A DNA stretch of 64,000 nt from Trinickia caryophylli (GTDB lineage Bacteria; Pseudomonadota; Gammaproteobacteria; Burkholderiales; Burkholderiaceae). A program made the position numbers and the translations under genes. This document shows positions 61,183-64,000 of this stretch, piece after piece. Under the pieces are notes generated by a model, which saw only the letters and a list, made by a program, of their open reading frames with translations, was not told where the DNA came from and ran no database searches. How positions within the stretch are numbered: the stretch's first letter is position 1; each line of letters opens with the position of its first letter. Location: assembly GCF_034424545.1 (NCBI RefSeq), contig NZ_CP139970.1:3224001-3288000 (forward strand), read 5' to 3'.

Positions 61183-62448
61183 TCAGCCGTGGGCCAGCAG
61201 TGCCGACGCGCCGTACGCGAGCGCCACGATGGCATAGACCGCGTAGACGGGCATCCGCAGGCGCGCGAATGCAAAGAGCGCGAACACGGCGGTGGCGAGA
61301 TAAGTCGGCTGCGGCGGCACATGCCGCGCGATGTGCACGACCGCGACGAGCAGAAACGCCGTAGTCGTTGCGCGCAGCACGCGCATGCCATGCTCGAAGC
61401 GCGCGTGGGCTTCGAGCCGGTGCAGATGCCGGCGGGCGAAGACGATCAGAAGGCCGGACGGGACGAAGAAAGCGAGCGTGGCGGCAATGGCGCCAGCGAG
61501 GCCGTAGGTGAGGTAGCCGAGGAACGGGATGACGTTGAGCAGTGGTCCCGGCGAAACCGGCGAAAGCGCGAAGGCGAGCGTGAAGTCGCGCAGCGTGACG
61601 CCGAGCGGCGGCACGACGAAGACCGTCTTCAGCACGGGCAACGCCGAGAAGCCGCCGCCGAAGAGCGTCATCGCGGCGCCTGCAAGGCGAGGCCAGATCA
61701 GCGTGAACTGATAGCGCGGCGGCAGCGGCAGCGCGAATACGACGACCAGCGCAACGAGTGCCGCAAGCAACAGCTTGTCGCCGCGTTGGAGCGAGAACTC
61801 GAGGCGCTCGCCGCGCGCGGGGCTCGCCGCCCAGCCGCTCAAGAACGCCGCGGCGAGCAGCAGCACGAACGTTCCGGCTCCTTGCGCGAGCAGCAGCGCG
61901 ACGCAGCCGAGCGCCGCAGCGAGCCGCTGCAGCCGGCCGTGCACGAGTGCGCGCGTTTGGCGATACCAGGTGAGCGCAATGAGCGCACCCAGCACGACGG
62001 CGAAATAATCCATCAGCGCGGGGGCGGCGAACGAGCGGACGAACGCCGAGTCGTACGAGACCGCGAACGCGCTCATGATGCCGAAAAAGGGTAGCACCGC
62101 GGCCGTACCGGCCACCCAGGCCCCGATGCCGCCCCGTAGCGCGTGGCCGACCTGCACGGCCACGTTGCAGCCGACGGCGCCGGGCACCATCCACGCAAGC
62201 GCGACGAGATCGGAGAATTGCAGACGCGTGAAGCGCCGCTCCCGGTCCACATAGTGGAGCTCGAGCTGCGCCATCAGCGCCAGCCCGCCCCAGGCGAGCG
62301 CCGAGCGCAGAAAGACGACGCGAAAAAGCGTCCACAGCGGTTCGCGCGCCACGCGCTGCGCATCGTCGGCCGCGCCGCCGATACTTGGCGACGCGGGCGC
62401 GAGCGGTGTCTCCCGAACGTCTCTTTTGTGCGTCGTGGCGTCAGTCAT
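61183..62448 (-). CDS. chrA: Chromate efflux transporter ChrA, two-domain type
   Basis: Inner-membrane protein of 421 residues with two homologous CHR domains in tandem (about 40-210 and 245-415). The first has AWGGLALMAQLE and MVPGAVGCN, the second TLFGGGFSALPV and VSPGPLLNVIPFLGY; these match the FGG and PGP motifs of the CHR family. It exports chromate or works on sulfate/chromate by anion antiport. The start is the ATG at 62448; the longer open frame upstream is not family-like. Some CHR members show no chromate activity, so the substrate is not certain. Confidence 0.88.
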   Translation of the reverse strand: MTDATTHKRDVRETPLAPASPSIGGAADDAQRVAREPLWTLFRVVFLRSALAWGGLALMAQLELHYVDRERRFTRLQFSDLVALAWMVPGAVGCNVAVQVGHALRGGIGAWVAGTAAVLPFFGIMSAFAVSYDSAFVRSFAAPALMDYFAVVLGALIALTWYRQTRALVHGRLQRLAAALGCVALLLAQGAGTFVLLLAAAFLSGWAASPARGERLEFSLQRGDKLLLAALVALVVVFALPLPPRYQFTLIWPRLAGAAMTLFGGGFSALPVLKTVFVVPPLGVTLRDFTLAFALSPVSPGPLLNVIPFLGYLTYGLAGAIAATLAFFVPSGLLIVFARRHLHRLEAHARFEHGMRVLRATTTAFLLVAVVHIARHVPPQPTYLATAVFALFAFARLRMPVYAVYAIVALAYGASALLAHG

Positions 62449-62534
62449 CGACTCGGTCCTTGCGGCCGCGCGCTCGGGGCTTTTCTCGCGCTTCGCGATC
62501 GGAGCATGCCTGGGTCTGCCGCTTACCGCAGTCT

Positions 62535-64000
62535 CTAAACAGATTGCCCGCTGGTGCTCGTCTGGTTGCGGCCCGCGCTCGCTATCGGTTCGCGCGCGCC
62601 GCATACGCCGAAGCGTTCGAGCAGTGCGGGAATGCCGTCGGCGGGTACGGGCCGCGAGAACAGAAAGCCCTGCGCCTGAATGTTGCCGAGCGCGGAGAGC
62701 CAGGCGATCTGCTCTTCGGTTTCCGTCCCCTCGACGACGACCGTGAGACCGAGAGACCGCGCCAGATTGACGATCGCCGAAACCATGACGCAGACACTGC
62801 GGTCGGCGGGGATCGCCTGCACGAACGAGCGGTCGACCTTGAGCGTATCGACCGAGAAGCGGTTCAGATACGACAGAGACGAATAGCCGGTACCGAAATC
62901 GTCGAGGGCGATGCTGACGCCGAGCCGCTTTTTCAGCGCTGAAATTTTCTCCGATACGAGCTCGGGGTACTCCATCATCGCCGTCTCGGTGATCTCGAGC
63001 TCGAGCCGGTGGGCGGCGATACCGGTTTCCTCGATCGCTCGCGCGATCGTCTCGTAGAGATCGCCGCGCCAGAACTGGACGGCCGAGATGTTGACGGCGA
63101 GCGAGAGGGATTCATAGCCCTGCGCCTGCCAGGTGGCGAGCTGCTTGCAGGCCTCGCCGATCACGAAGTCGCCGATCGGCACGATAAGGCCGGTGGATTC
63201 GGCCACCGGAATGAACTCGCTTGCCGCGATGACACCCTGCTGCGGATGGTTCCAGCGCACGAGCGCCTCGAAGCCCGTGATGCAGCGGCGCGCGAGGTCG
63301 ATCTTCGGCTGATAGACGAGAAAGAGCTGCTGCTCGGCGAGCGCCACGCGCAGTTGCTGCTCCCATTGCATCAGGTGATCGGCGCGGTGCGAAAGGTGCG
63401 GCGAGTAGAACTGATAGCAGTTTTTGCCGGCATCCTTGGCGCTGTACATGGCAAGATCGGCCTTCTTGAGCAGATCGATCTCGCTTTCGCTGCTAACCGA
63501 ATAAAGCGCGATGCCGATGCTCGCATGCAGCACGAACGACGTGCCTCGCACGTCGAACGGCTCCTCGAATACTTCTCGCATCGTCTCGGCCAATTGCACG
63601 GCCTGCCGCTCGACGTCGCCGCCCTTGAGCACGACGACGAACTCGTCGCCGCCGATCCGGGAGAGCACGCCGGCGGCGCCGACCGTGTCGGCGAGCCGCG
63701 AGGCCGTCATTTGCAGGACGATGTCGCCCGCGTTGTGGCCGAGCGTATCGTTGACGGTCTTGAAGTTGTCGAGATCGATGAAGAGGATCGCGAGACGGCC
63801 GACGTTGGACGGGTCGCTGACGTCCTGCCGGAGGCTTTGCAGCGTGGCATAGCGATTGCGCAGGCCCGTCAGCAGGTCGAACTCGACGAGATGCGTCATT
63901 TCGCGCTCGCGCCCGAGCAGCTTGCCGATCAGCCCGGTGGCAACCGCGAAGAACGCAAGCATCGCAAGCGAGATGAATCCCGCCATCAGCAGGTAGACAT
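62535..64000 (-). CDS. GGDEF-EAL cyclic di-GMP protein, 5' end beyond the window
   Basis: The visible 488 codons hold a C-terminal membrane helix (LLMAGFISLAMLAFFAVATGLIG), a GGDEF domain with intact RIGGDEF, and an EAL domain with GFEALVRWN and DDFGTGYSSL. Both synthesis and breakdown of cyclic di-GMP are therefore possible. The reading frame stays open upstream of the in-frame ATG near 63986 (VYLL before it), so the gene continues past base 64000 with probable N-terminal membrane and sensor parts. It is downstream of chrA's start region on the same strand. Confidence 0.9.
   Translation of the reverse strand, partial: VYLLMAGFISLAMLAFFAVATGLIGKLLGREREMTHLVEFDLLTGLRNRYATLQSLRQDVSDPSNVGRLAILFIDLDNFKTVNDTLGHNAGDIVLQMTASRLADTVGAAGVLSRIGGDEFVVVLKGGDVERQAVQLAETMREVFEEPFDVRGTSFVLHASIGIALYSVSSESEIDLLKKADLAMYSAKDAGKNCYQFYSPHLSHRADHLMQWEQQLRVALAEQQLFLVYQPKIDLARRCITGFEALVRWNHPQQGVIAASEFIPVAESTGLIVPIGDFVIGEACKQLATWQAQGYESLSLAVNISAVQFWRGDLYETIARAIEETGIAAHRLELEITETAMMEYPELVSEKISALKKRLGVSIALDDFGTGYSSLSYLNRFSVDTLKVDRSFVQAIPADRSVCVMVSAIVNLARSLGLTVVVEGTETEEQIAWLSALGNIQAQGFLFSRPVPADGIPALLERFGVCGAREPIASAGRNQTSTSGQSV

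Overview
The window is high-GC DNA from a Gram-negative bacterium, most like a Burkholderiaceae member (Burkholderia, Paraburkholderia, Caballeronia or Trinickia). The signs are a Burkholderiales-type general porin, an IrlR/IrlS-like metal two-component pair, long-chain ChrA, and a ParC whose quinolone region reads GDQSAYD. It looks chromosomal: parE, parC, ppa, glnB and a tRNA-Arg are present, and I see no integrase, transposase, phage gene or CRISPR array.

Layout. 1-3733 (minus): a catabolic set of aldehyde dehydrogenase, SDR oxidoreductase and an ACS-family transporter cut by the window edge. 3927-4454: ppa. 4455-5387: a long AT-richer leader with a promoter-like site and a perfect 13+13 bp palindrome. 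5388-19200 (plus): ten tightly packed genes for a TonB-dependent receptor, TonB, ExbB, two ExbD, a TPR protein and YejA-B-E-F, then a POT-family peptide transporter. Read together they look like a complete peptide or peptide-conjugate import route from outer membrane to cytoplasm. A cupin-type XRE regulator is convergent with the end of this block.

20-29 kb: GIY-YIG protein, FemAB-like acyltransferase, glnB, porin, hisQMP-like amino-acid ABC genes without a binding protein, a Spy/CpxP-like protein divergent from an OmpR/EnvZ-type pair (with phased GTTAC-type half-sites between them), and a small Cas2/SinR-like protein. 30-35 kb: a diguanylate cyclase divergent from a two-gene ABC system (fused double permease, ATPase with an extra C-terminal domain), again without a binding protein. 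35-43 kb: a sigma-54 neighbourhood of two related enhancer-binding proteins, a sigma-54 promoter-like site, small stress-type genes, otsA, and an rpoN outside its usual gene context, divergent from a BON-domain protein.

43-53 kb: DHA2 efflux transporter, PEBP-family protein, metal-type two-component pair, beta-carbonic anhydrase with a SulP transporter (possible bicarbonate handling), a 48-residue membrane microprotein preceded by a perfect 15-bp inverted repeat, a YqhA-family protein, a hypothetical and a glycosyltransferase-like protein. 53-64 kb: tRNA-Arg(CCU), rubredoxin, Uup-type ABC-F ATPase, parE-parC, a small CopD-like membrane protein, chrA, and a GGDEF-EAL protein cut by the window end.
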